Notes under the pieces: model-generated
Databases searched by the model: none
Told to the model about the DNA's origin: nothing
Seen by the model: the letters and a program-made list of their open reading frames with translations, nothing else
From: Bdellovibrionales bacterium
Lineage (GTDB): Bacteria; Bdellovibrionota; Bdellovibrionia; Bdellovibrionales; UBA1609
Direction: 5' to 3'
DNA: 5,723 nt
NCBI GenBank assembly: GCA_020435185.1
Contig: JAGRAA010000360.1
Coordinates: 1 to 5,723 of the forward strand
Shown here: piece after piece, positions 1 to 5,064 of the stretch
Position numbering within the stretch: the first letter of the stretch is position 1
Layout of the letters: the number at the start of each line of letters is the position of its first letter
Made by a program: the position numbers and the translations under genes

Positions 1-2
1 TC

Positions 3-19
3 TTTTTTTTTTTTTTTTT
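3..19. repeat. Homopolymer run of 17 T
   Basis: Seventeen uninterrupted T residues on the + strand at the window edge. It could be the U-tract of a terminator whose hairpin lies outside the window, or a slippage-prone tract. The sequence to its left is not available, so its role cannot be decided. Confidence 0.9.
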
Positions 20-147
20 ATAACGTCACCCATGAGGTACTTATCGTAAACTTTAAAGATACATTTTATGATTTACTGAAAAAAAATATTTTAAATTCTG
101 TATAAAAAATCAAATTTTTTTTTATAATTCTCAAATTAAGATCGGCT

Positions 148-179
148 GATCACTGTCTAATTTTTATTAGACAATGGTC
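148..179. repeat. Imperfect inverted repeat / hairpin upstream of lipoprotein pair
   Basis: The core is a perfect 8-bp arm pair, TGTCTAAT (154-161) and ATTAGACA (166-173), around a TTTT loop. The stem extends outward to 148/179 with one C·A mismatch (153/174) and one U·G wobble (150/177), giving about 13 of 14 paired positions. No T-tract follows on either strand, so it does not look like an intrinsic terminator. It could be a protein-binding dyad or a structured element in a long 5' leader. Function is unknown. Confidence 0.55.
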
Positions 180-276
180 TGGTGCGATGTTTTCTCATCG
201 TGAGCTTACTTTTACCCACTTTAAACTTAATTTTTTCGATCAATAGTTTTTCAAGCCTATAGGCCTGTACAAAAAA

Positions 277-290
277 AGTTAAATTTAACT
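277..290. repeat. Perfect 14-bp palindrome AGTTAAATTTAACT
   Basis: The sequence AGTTAAATTTAACT reads identically on both strands. It lies about 145 bases before the GTG of the VWA lipoprotein gene and follows a 7-A run. It is a candidate operator, though palindromes made mostly of A and T arise easily in DNA of this composition. Confidence 0.4.
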
Positions 291-372
291 GGCTTTTCTA
301 AACTATTGCAGAATTGCATTTTCTTTTTTGAATTTACTCACTTAACCGCTTTATTTTCTCGATGATACACCG

Positions 373-382
373 CGTCCGGACG
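373..382. repeat. Perfect GC-rich 10-bp palindrome CGTCCGGACG
   Basis: CGTCCGGACG is a perfect dyad rich in G and C inside a very AT-rich leader, about 50 bases before the VWA lipoprotein start. Its composition makes it less likely to be a chance AT palindrome. It might be an operator or a self-pairing site in the 5' leader. No regulator can be named. Confidence 0.4.
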
Positions 383-421
383 TTGGCACTGTCATTGCTC
401 ATTAAGTTCTCGAAACCATTT

Positions 422-428
422 AAGGGAG
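422..428 (+). promoter_or_regulatory. Ribosome binding site fixing the GTG start at 436
   Basis: AAGGGAG lies 7 bases before the GTG at 436. An in-frame TAG at 430-432 sits just upstream of that GTG, so no longer reading is possible. The next ATG in frame (codon 22) would remove most of the signal peptide. The GTG is therefore the start. Confidence 0.85.
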
Positions 429-435
429 ATAGATC

Positions 436-1503
436 GTGGGCTTAGTATCTAACCTTCCAAAGTTTCAAAAACTTTGGAGTAAAATATTTTTAATATCAAT
501 GACGTTTACTTTGGTGAACTGTAACCAAAAGGTCCAGTTTGAATCCATCAAGTCTTCAGAAAAACTAGACACTCCTGATATAGCAATACCTGATGATCAA
601 GTAAATCCACCTGTGACTCCTCAACCAAATAGTCACACAGAGACTTTTTCGTTTCATGCAGAAAGTTCAAAAATAGACATTCTTTTTGTCGTCGACAACT
701 CTCCTTCAATGTATGACGAACAAACAAAACTAGGAAAAAGATTAGAAAGCTTTATTGGTTCATTAAGAAACATCGATTGGCAGATCGGTATAACCACCAC
801 TGATGTGAGCGATGGCAAGTATGGCCTTAAAGGCGATCTTCTACAAATATATGATTCAAACACTAGGGTACTCACAAACAAAGAAGCCGATTTTTCTAAA
901 AAGTTTTTAAAAACGGTTACTCGCGATGAAACAAAAAGCTGTTCATTTAATTGTCCATCAAGTGATGAGCAACCACTTAAAGCTATAAATTTGGCGATCG
1001 AAAAAGCTCAAACCAGAAATTATGACCTTTTCAGAAGTGATGCAGACTTTGTGGCAATAGTATTAAGTGATGAAGATGAACGAAGTACAGGGCCAAGCTC
1101 AGCTACTCATCCTGAAGAGGTCATTAAAAAAGTTTCTCAACTTCTACCAGGAAAGATGTTTACCACCTATGGGGTCATCTTAGAACCCGGAGATACAAAA
1201 TGTTACCAAGATCAAGGAAACGGCGAATACGGCGACTTTGTTTATGACCTTGTTAAAAAGACCGGTGGAAAAACTTCAAGCGTATGCGCGAAGGATTACG
1301 GTCAAGGATTAAAAGAAATTGGGGAAAGAGTTTCGACAATAGCAAACTCTATCCAATTAGCACATGAGCCCATTCCTGGAAGTATTTCATTAGAAGTTAT
1401 TCCTCATGTGGCTCTTAACTACGAAATAAATGGGAATAAAATCATTTTTACTTCGGCGCCTCCTTCAGGCTCAGAAATAAAAGTGACCTACTTAGAAAAA
1501 TAA
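436..1503 (+). CDS. VWA-domain outer-membrane lipoprotein
   Basis: This 355-residue protein is probably anchored in the envelope and carries a metal-dependent adhesion (VWA) domain. The N-terminus has a basic region, a hydrophobic stretch (about 17-27) and a lipobox-like L-V-N-C ending at Cys29; Asn at -1 is unusual. Asn30 at +2 gives no inner-membrane retention signal, so outer-membrane sorting is inferred. A Pro/Asp/Ser-rich linker (about 35-70) precedes the VWA fold (about 79-305). The metal site motif is clear: D87-x-S89-x-S91 after the strand IDILFVV, with T120-T122 and D212 in SDEDERS as the likely remaining ligands. Four later cysteines (169, 173, 256, 284) could form disulfides in the periplasm or outside. 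The last 40 residues (about 315-355) form a separate small beta-rich module containing FTSAPPSGSEIKVTY. Such VWA lipoproteins are common in predatory and myxobacterial genomes, but a specific partner or ligand is unknown. It is probably co-transcribed with the next gene. Confidence 0.85.
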   Translation: MGLVSNLPKFQKLWSKIFLISMTFTLVNCNQKVQFESIKSSEKLDTPDIAIPDDQVNPPVTPQPNSHTETFSFHAESSKIDILFVVDNSPSMYDEQTKLGKRLESFIGSLRNIDWQIGITTTDVSDGKYGLKGDLLQIYDSNTRVLTNKEADFSKKFLKTVTRDETKSCSFNCPSSDEQPLKAINLAIEKAQTRNYDLFRSDADFVAIVLSDEDERSTGPSSATHPEEVIKKVSQLLPGKMFTTYGVILEPGDTKCYQDQGNGEYGDFVYDLVKKTGGKTSSVCAKDYGQGLKEIGERVSTIANSIQLAHEPIPGSISLEVIPHVALNYEINGNKIIFTSAPPSGSEIKVTYLEK

Positions 1504-1518
1504 CAACAAAAACCTTAT

Positions 1519-1525
1519 AAGGGGG
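1519..1525 (+). promoter_or_regulatory. Ribosome binding site of the small helical lipoprotein gene
   Basis: AAGGGGG lies 5 bases before the ATG at 1531, inside the 27-base gap after the VWA gene stop. There is no hairpin in the gap, which supports co-transcription of the two lipoprotein genes. Confidence 0.75.
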
Positions 1526-1530
1526 ACGTA

Positions 1531-2187
1531 ATGGGCTTAATTAAGTACGTAAAAATGATGGCATTAGGGTTTAGTGTTCTATCACTTATCGCATGCGCAA
1601 ATCAAAGGGGCTTTGAGGGAATCACAGACATACCGAGTTCTGTAAATAAAAATGGAGAGGTTGAGGTTGACTTGGGAGATGTGCAAATGCAAGCAGATGT
1701 TGCCACACAATCCATAACAAACGCACAAACCGAAATTGCAGAAGTTCAGAATATTCAGTTTGGAGGAGTTTGGGATCTGTTGAAAATTGGAAAAATCAAA
1801 GATTCATTGATGAGTGGTTTTGACAAAATAGCGGATAAATTAACAGGAGTGAAAGATAAACTCACTAATGCAAAAATCAGTATTCAGCTAAAAATAGATC
1901 AACTCGATGAAAACAACCCTTTACATCAAAACGCTCTCATTCAGCTAAAAAAGATGTTGGCTTCAATCGAGAAATTAGAATTAAAACTTGATAACTCTAT
2001 TCAAAAGCTAAAAACAAAAGTAGAGGCCTTGTTTGATAAAGTCGATGGACTATTAGCTAAAATAAGAGTTGGTGGAATCATTGGTGATATCGTTTCTTTT
2101 GGTCTTCGAATGACTTTAGAAGATTTAAAAATGGATGTGATGTACCGTTTTGACGACTTACTCGTTGAAATTGGAACAACAACCTGA
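1531..2187 (+). CDS. Predicted lipoprotein rich in helix / coiled coil, function unknown
   Basis: I do not recognise this 218-residue protein. It starts with a short basic segment and hydrophobic core followed by a good lipobox, L-I-A-C, with Cys22 as the lipidated residue; Ala23 at +2 favours the outer membrane. Residues 23-75 look extended and polar (acidic VEVDLGDV, then a Gln/Thr/Ala-rich stretch). Residues 82-178 are dense in Lys, Leu, Ile, Asp and Glu with heptad-like spacing (KIKDSLMSGFDKIADKL, IQLKKMLASIEKLELKL), as expected for amphipathic helices or coiled coil, broken by a possible turn at ENNPLH (127-132). A glycine-flanked hydrophobic stretch follows (GGIIGDIVSFGL, 181-192), then a last amphipathic helix. 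There are no cysteines besides Cys22, and no enzyme motif. It lies 27 bases after the VWA lipoprotein gene, and both proteins begin with MGL, so they are likely made together and may act together. A structural or scaffold role is only a guess. Confidence 0.75.
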   Translation: MGLIKYVKMMALGFSVLSLIACANQRGFEGITDIPSSVNKNGEVEVDLGDVQMQADVATQSITNAQTEIAEVQNIQFGGVWDLLKIGKIKDSLMSGFDKIADKLTGVKDKLTNAKISIQLKIDQLDENNPLHQNALIQLKKMLASIEKLELKLDNSIQKLKTKVEALFDKVDGLLAKIRVGGIIGDIVSFGLRMTLEDLKMDVMYRFDDLLVEIGTTT

Positions 2188-2222
2188 GAATTTAAATCTT
2201 TACGAAAAAATAAAAATTCTCA
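2185..2222. repeat. 9-bp inverted repeat at the stop codon of the small lipoprotein gene
   Basis: TGAGAATTT (2185-2193) is perfectly complementary to AAATTCTCA (2214-2222) around a 20-base A-rich loop. The left arm begins with the gene's own TGA stop, and the right arm ends one base before the terminator hairpin. The long loop makes it a weak hairpin alone. It may protect the mRNA 3' end or be fortuitous. Confidence 0.45.
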
Positions 2223-2223
2223 C

Positions 2224-2255
2224 AAAAAGCCTTTTGAATTTACAAAAGGCTTTTT
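2224..2255. terminator. Bidirectional intrinsic terminator between convergent units
   Basis: AAAAAGCCTTTTG (2224-2236) and CAAAAGGCTTTTT (2243-2255) form a perfect 13-bp inverted repeat with a 6-base loop. Because the arms begin with five A and end with five T, the same element presents a GC-containing stem plus U-tract to transcription from either side. It ends the lipoprotein unit on the + strand and the lptE-holA unit on the - strand. The holA stop codon (2242-2240) falls in the loop, and its last codons (2243 upward) form one arm. Confidence 0.85.
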
Positions 2256-3268
2256 GCCATTGGGGACTCTTCTTGACAGGTTGAAAGCACAAAGTTTTCT
2301 AACCAAATAGAAGCAGAGACAGGAGATGACTTCAACGCTTTATCTGTATCATAAAGAGCCTGGATAGTTCGTTCGATTTTCTTCTGACTCCACTGCCTAC
2401 TCTGCATTAGATAATCTTTCAAAAAGAACTGAGGGACACCCACTTTAGATGCAATTTGAGATTGATTCATGCCTAAAGTCACTCCTTCTTTAACTTGCGC
2501 CAAAATACGAATATGTCTGGCAATTAATTGCACTGAGCCTATCTCACTGTGACCATGATCTAATAAATTTGCCAAACAAGTTAATGCCGAAATCTTATCG
2601 TTTCTACCAATAGCATTGGTCAAATCAAACACACTCAAAACCCTAGATTTTGAAACAACACTCAAAACCACTTCACTGGTTATTTTTACATCTTGCTTAT
2701 TGAAACTCTTTAATTTTTTTAACTCGTTGTGAATCTCATATAAGTTAGATCCTACTAACTGATGAATGAGTCTCAGAGCATCCGCTTCAATTTGTAAATT
2801 TAACTCTGTCGCTAAATAAGTAATCCACGGAAGCAATTTATTGTCATAAGGGCGTTTTAACTCAACTAAAGTTCCATTTTTTTCTATGATTTTAGAAACC
2901 TTTTTCCTTTTATCCATTTTTTCTGCCGAAAAAACCAAAGTGGTAGTATCCACTGGATTCTCTAAAATAGGCAATAAGGTATTCCAATCCTGTTCTTTTA
3001 AAAGATGAGCTTGTTTCAAAATTACCAATCGCTTAGGCGACATAACTGGTAATGTTTCAATAATATCTTTGATCGCAGATACCGATTTTTCACCGGCATA
3101 AAAGCTGTCGCTATTGAAATCTAAGAGTCCCTCTGTCAACACACAGGCTTTTATCAACTCTATGCTCTTATCAATCAGAAAAGGCTCATCCCCATAAAGA
3201 AAATAAATATTATCTATTTGGTTTTTGTCCACCTTCATTTGCAATTGACGAAAATCCATGGTCGACAT
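2240..3268 (-). CDS. holA: DNA polymerase III delta subunit (clamp loader)
   Basis: HolA is the wrench subunit of the clamp loader and opens the sliding beta clamp at the replication fork. The 342 residues are the usual length for the family. The N-terminal signature is IYFLYGDEPFLIDKSIELIK (about 21-40). It is followed by DFNSDSFYAGE (50-60) and by the clamp-contact region ETLPVMSPKRLVILK (71-85), where Val75-Met76 occupy the place of the Leu-Phe pair in E. coli delta. As usual for delta there is no Walker A motif. The C-terminal collar domain carries the common ending DTDKALKSS (307-315). The ATG at 3268 is taken as the start: a GGAG lies 11 bases upstream inside the last codons of lptE, and the second Met (codon 4) has no binding site. 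It begins two bases after the lptE stop, so translation is probably coupled. The 3' end overlaps the shared terminator. Confidence 0.92.
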   Translation of the reverse strand: MSTMDFRQLQMKVDKNQIDNIYFLYGDEPFLIDKSIELIKACVLTEGLLDFNSDSFYAGEKSVSAIKDIIETLPVMSPKRLVILKQAHLLKEQDWNTLLPILENPVDTTTLVFSAEKMDKRKKVSKIIEKNGTLVELKRPYDNKLLPWITYLATELNLQIEADALRLIHQLVGSNLYEIHNELKKLKSFNKQDVKITSEVVLSVVSKSRVLSVFDLTNAIGRNDKISALTCLANLLDHGHSEIGSVQLIARHIRILAQVKEGVTLGMNQSQIASKVGVPQFFLKDYLMQSRQWSQKKIERTIQALYDTDKALKSSPVSASIWLENFVLSTCQEESPMAKSLL

Positions 3269-3270
3269 TC

Positions 3271-3840
3271 TTAAAAATTCTCCGTCATTCTATCATGAAC
3301 CTCTTTCATCATAATTTGCGCTATAGCCTTATAAACTTGATGCTTAGCTCTTTGATTATACAAAGCATTAGCAGAGTTTAGTTTGGCCGATTCTAATTGA
3401 GGGGCTGAGTATACTTTTTCTTGATAAAATTTTCCACTCCAAAGAACCGTATGATCAGAATTTCTCACCATTTTAATTGTCGAATTCAGCTTCACGTTAT
3501 AATTGATCGTTAAAACAGATTTTAATGGCAACTTTTCAAATCCAGTATCCCCGCCACTCACAATAACCGCCTGATCCAATTCAATTTTGTCGATCTCTCC
3601 GACAATACTCACTGGTGCAATATTTTTACTCACCACTTTTGCCACCTTAGACCGCTCAAAATTTCTTACCAAGGCATTGGTAAAGTAAACCTCTACCCCG
3701 ACCTCTCTGGTTTTATTCTCAAAAACACTGATGGCCACTTTATCATAACCACCAGCGAGAGCCCTTTTTGGATATCCCACTTTATATGCACAGGACAGCA
3801 TAGTTAAAATTGTAAAAAGCAATATACTCTTCGTCTTCAT
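3271..3840 (-). CDS. lptE: LPS-assembly lipoprotein LptE
   Basis: LptE is the outer-membrane lipoprotein that plugs the LptD barrel and helps place lipopolysaccharide in the outer leaflet. The 189-residue product begins with a Lys-containing n-region and a hydrophobic core ending in M-L-S-C, with Cys17 as the lipid site. The mature start CAYKVGYP, the strand VAISVFENKT (35-44) with the following helix VYFTNALVRNFER (51-63), and a middle of alternating beta strands (INYNVKLNSTIKMV, TVLWSGKFYQEKVYS) match the family. So does the long C-terminal helix (about 155-187) that starts at the NALYNQRAKHQVYKAI segment. The ATG at 3840 is forced: a stop codon (TAA) stands directly before it in frame. No Shine-Dalgarno is visible, and a TATAAT lies just upstream. 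The neighbour holA follows after two bases, the order seen in many Gram-negatives. The family name is well supported, although LptE sequences diverge strongly. Confidence 0.85.
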   Translation of the reverse strand: MKTKSILLFTILTMLSCAYKVGYPKRALAGGYDKVAISVFENKTREVGVEVYFTNALVRNFERSKVAKVVSKNIAPVSIVGEIDKIELDQAVIVSGGDTGFEKLPLKSVLTINYNVKLNSTIKMVRNSDHTVLWSGKFYQEKVYSAPQLESAKLNSANALYNQRAKHQVYKAIAQIMMKEVHDRMTENF

Positions 3841-3848
3841 TTAGGGCT

Positions 3849-3877
3849 ATTATATGTAATATTCTTGATCTTGGCTA
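3849..3877 (-). promoter_or_regulatory. Candidate lptE-holA promoter, possibly giving a leaderless mRNA
   Basis: On the - strand a perfect -10 box TATAAT (3854-3849) is preceded at exactly 17 bases by TAGCCA (3877-3872), which matches 4 of 6 positions of TTGACA. A start 6-8 bases after the -10 box would fall within about two bases of the lptE ATG. Together with the absence of a ribosome binding site, this points to leaderless or near-leaderless translation. Confidence 0.5.
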
Positions 3878-3879
3878 TA

Positions 3880-3890
3880 TCTGTTACAGA
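3880..3890. repeat. Short dyad TCTGTTACAGA in the divergent intergenic gap
   Basis: TCTGT-T-ACAGA is symmetric around a central T, in the middle of the 99-base gap between lptE and the aminotransferase gene and a few bases upstream of the putative lptE -35 box. Its position suits an operator acting on either unit. At 5 bp per arm it could be chance. Confidence 0.3.
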
Positions 3891-3926
3891 GAGAATACCC
3901 AATAATCAGAATACTTAGTTTCAATT

Positions 3927-3932
3927 GAGGAG
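3927..3932 (+). promoter_or_regulatory. Ribosome binding site fixing the aminotransferase start at 3940
   Basis: GAGGAG sits 7 bases before the ATG at 3940. A longer reading from the TTG at 3925 is possible but would place this site inside the coding sequence and leave that TTG without its own site. The ATG at 3940 is therefore preferred. Confidence 0.85.
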
Positions 3933-3939
3933 CATTTTA

Positions 3940-5064
3940 ATGAATTCACAATATACCCTATTGGCACCAGGCCCCGTTCAAGTCCCTCCTGAGGTTTTAG
4001 AAGAACTAGCCAAACCTGTGATCCACCACAGAACTCCGGAGTTCACATCCATACTGAGCCGCGTCTTAGATAAGCTTCAAAGGGTCTTTTTAACTGATCA
4101 ACCCGTTCTTATTTTACCAAGTACTGGCTCTGGGGCTATGGAGGCTGCTTTAGTAAACACTCTCAAGGTGGGTGATGAAATTATTATTGTAGATAGTGGC
4201 AAGTTTGGCGAACGCTGGGTAAAAATGGCAAAACTATTTGGCTGCAAACCCATTGTTGTCTCCGTACCATGGGGGCAAACTGTAAAAGTCTCAGACCTGG
4301 AAGCAGTAGTTACAGAAAATACAAAAGCTCTCTTTTGCCAAGCTGTAGAAACCAGCACCGCCGTTCTCCACCCCATTGAAGATGTCTGTAAATGGTGTCA
4401 CGAAAAAAATATCTTATCTGTCATTGATGCCATTTCTGCTTTAGGTTCTTGTGAATTAAAAATGGATGATTGGAAAATCGACGTCTTGGTCTCAGGATCG
4501 CAGAAAGCATTTATGATCCCCACAGGATTGGCGTTTATAAGTCTTTCTCAAAAAGCATGGAAAGCTCAATCTGAGTCAGATATTCCTAAATTTTATTTTG
4601 ATTTAAAACAAGAACTAAAAGCGAACGAAAAAGGACAAACTTTTTTTAGTAGCTCGGTCAGCTTAATTAGAGCCTTGGATGTGGCTTTAAAATATTTCGA
4701 AGGGGATGGCCTAAAGAAAATAAATAAAAGAAGTTTAGATTTACAGATGGCTACGGTAGAGTTTTTTAAAAGCCTTGGTCTGGAAATTTATAGTTCTTGC
4801 CCTTCATTAACCGCAGTAACGGTACCAGCCAATGTAAACGGAGATCTGTTACGAGCTAAAATCGAAAAAGAATATAATGTGACTTTTATGGGCGGACAAG
4901 ACCAACTCAAAGGAAAAATCATTCGCATTGGACATATAGGATACATCAAACCAGGGGATCTCTACAAAGGCCTCGATGCGTTTACCAAAACACTCTTAGA
5001 CATGGGTTATGCCATTGACTCTAGTTCTCTCAAAAGAGCTTTAGAGGCCATAAGGGAGATCTAA
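3940..5064 (+). CDS. Class V PLP-dependent aminotransferase (serine-pyruvate / alanine-glyoxylate type)
   Basis: This is a 374-residue fold-type I aminotransferase using pyridoxal phosphate. The opening LLAPGPVQVPPEVLEELAKPVIHHRTPEF (7-35) is the standard start of the alanine-glyoxylate/serine-pyruvate group. GSGAMEAAL (63-71) cups the cofactor phosphate, Asp163 in VIDAISALG pairs with the cofactor nitrogen, and Lys189 in SGSQKAFMIPTGL forms the Schiff base. SSSVSLIRALDVAL corresponds to the family segment before the C-terminal domain, and Arg329 in IIRIGHIGY is the expected carboxylate-binding residue. All key residues are present, so it should be active. The stop codon overlaps by one base the start of a phosphoglycerate dehydrogenase-like gene. 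That suggests it aminates 3-phosphohydroxypyruvate in serine synthesis, replacing SerC, with glyoxylate or serine transamination as the alternative. Family membership is firm; the substrate is inference from context. Confidence 0.88.
   Translation: MNSQYTLLAPGPVQVPPEVLEELAKPVIHHRTPEFTSILSRVLDKLQRVFLTDQPVLILPSTGSGAMEAALVNTLKVGDEIIIVDSGKFGERWVKMAKLFGCKPIVVSVPWGQTVKVSDLEAVVTENTKALFCQAVETSTAVLHPIEDVCKWCHEKNILSVIDAISALGSCELKMDDWKIDVLVSGSQKAFMIPTGLAFISLSQKAWKAQSESDIPKFYFDLKQELKANEKGQTFFSSSVSLIRALDVALKYFEGDGLKKINKRSLDLQMATVEFFKSLGLEIYSSCPSLTAVTVPANVNGDLLRAKIEKEYNVTFMGGQDQLKGKIIRIGHIGYIKPGDLYKGLDAFTKTLLDMGYAIDSSSLKRALEAIREI
5052..5058 (+). promoter_or_regulatory. Ribosome binding site of the dehydrogenase inside the aminotransferase 3' end
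   Basis: AAGGGAG lies 5 bases before the ATG at 5064 and within the last codons of the aminotransferase gene. The stop and start share a base (TAATG), an arrangement typical of coupled translation. Confidence 0.8.

Larger units (their letters stand above)
1..435. other. AT-rich non-coding region upstream of the VWA lipoprotein gene
   Basis: No supported gene lies here. The stretch starts with a run of 17 T (3-19), followed by further A and T runs (8 A at 79-86, 9 T at 115-123), giving a composition clearly poorer in G+C than the genes to its right. It contains several dyads: an imperfect hairpin at 148-179, GCCTATAGGC at 255-264, AGTTAAATTTAACT at 277-290 and CGTCCGGACG at 373-382. A perfect TATAAT hexamer sits at 123-128 but lacks a good -35. 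The final 75 bases (361-435) are visibly less AT-rich. The region presumably carries the promoter and leader of the downstream lipoprotein pair, but no promoter can be fixed by eye. Only very short ORFs (under 30 codons) are present. Confidence 0.7.

Noticed and set aside
101..126. A/T-only inverted repeat (TATAAAAAAT ... ATTTTTTTTTATA) as a terminator
   Set aside because: It lacks any G-C pair in the stem and its arms are unequal in length. It is explained by the A and T runs.
187..246. 19-codon + strand ORF (starts MFSHRELTF)
   Set aside because: No ribosome binding site, and composition like the surrounding non-coding DNA.
334..402. Possible 22-codon reverse-strand ORF
   Set aside because: It has only a weak GAGA upstream, no homology that I recognise, and it is too short to support from one sequence.
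362..445. Possible 27-codon leader peptide (+) overlapping the VWA gene start
   Set aside because: No ribosome binding site precedes it, and the length is within chance expectation. It is noted only because of the local composition shift.
529..545. T-loop-like bases (GGTCCAGTTTGAATCC) suggesting a tRNA
   Set aside because: No acceptor or anticodon stem can be built around it, and it lies inside the coding sequence of the VWA lipoprotein.
654..881. Reverse-strand open frame of 75 codons inside the VWA lipoprotein gene
   Set aside because: It lies wholly within a well-supported gene with signal peptide and VWA motifs, has no family features and no binding site of note. It is a shadow frame.
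3925..3939. TTG start giving five extra residues on the aminotransferase
   Set aside because: The extension covers the GAGGAG ribosome binding site of the ATG at 3940, and the family normally begins close to the APGP motif.
4098..4376. Reverse-strand open frame of 92 codons inside the aminotransferase gene
   Set aside because: It overlaps the cofactor-binding region of a clearly recognised aminotransferase and has no recognisable motif. It is a shadow frame.
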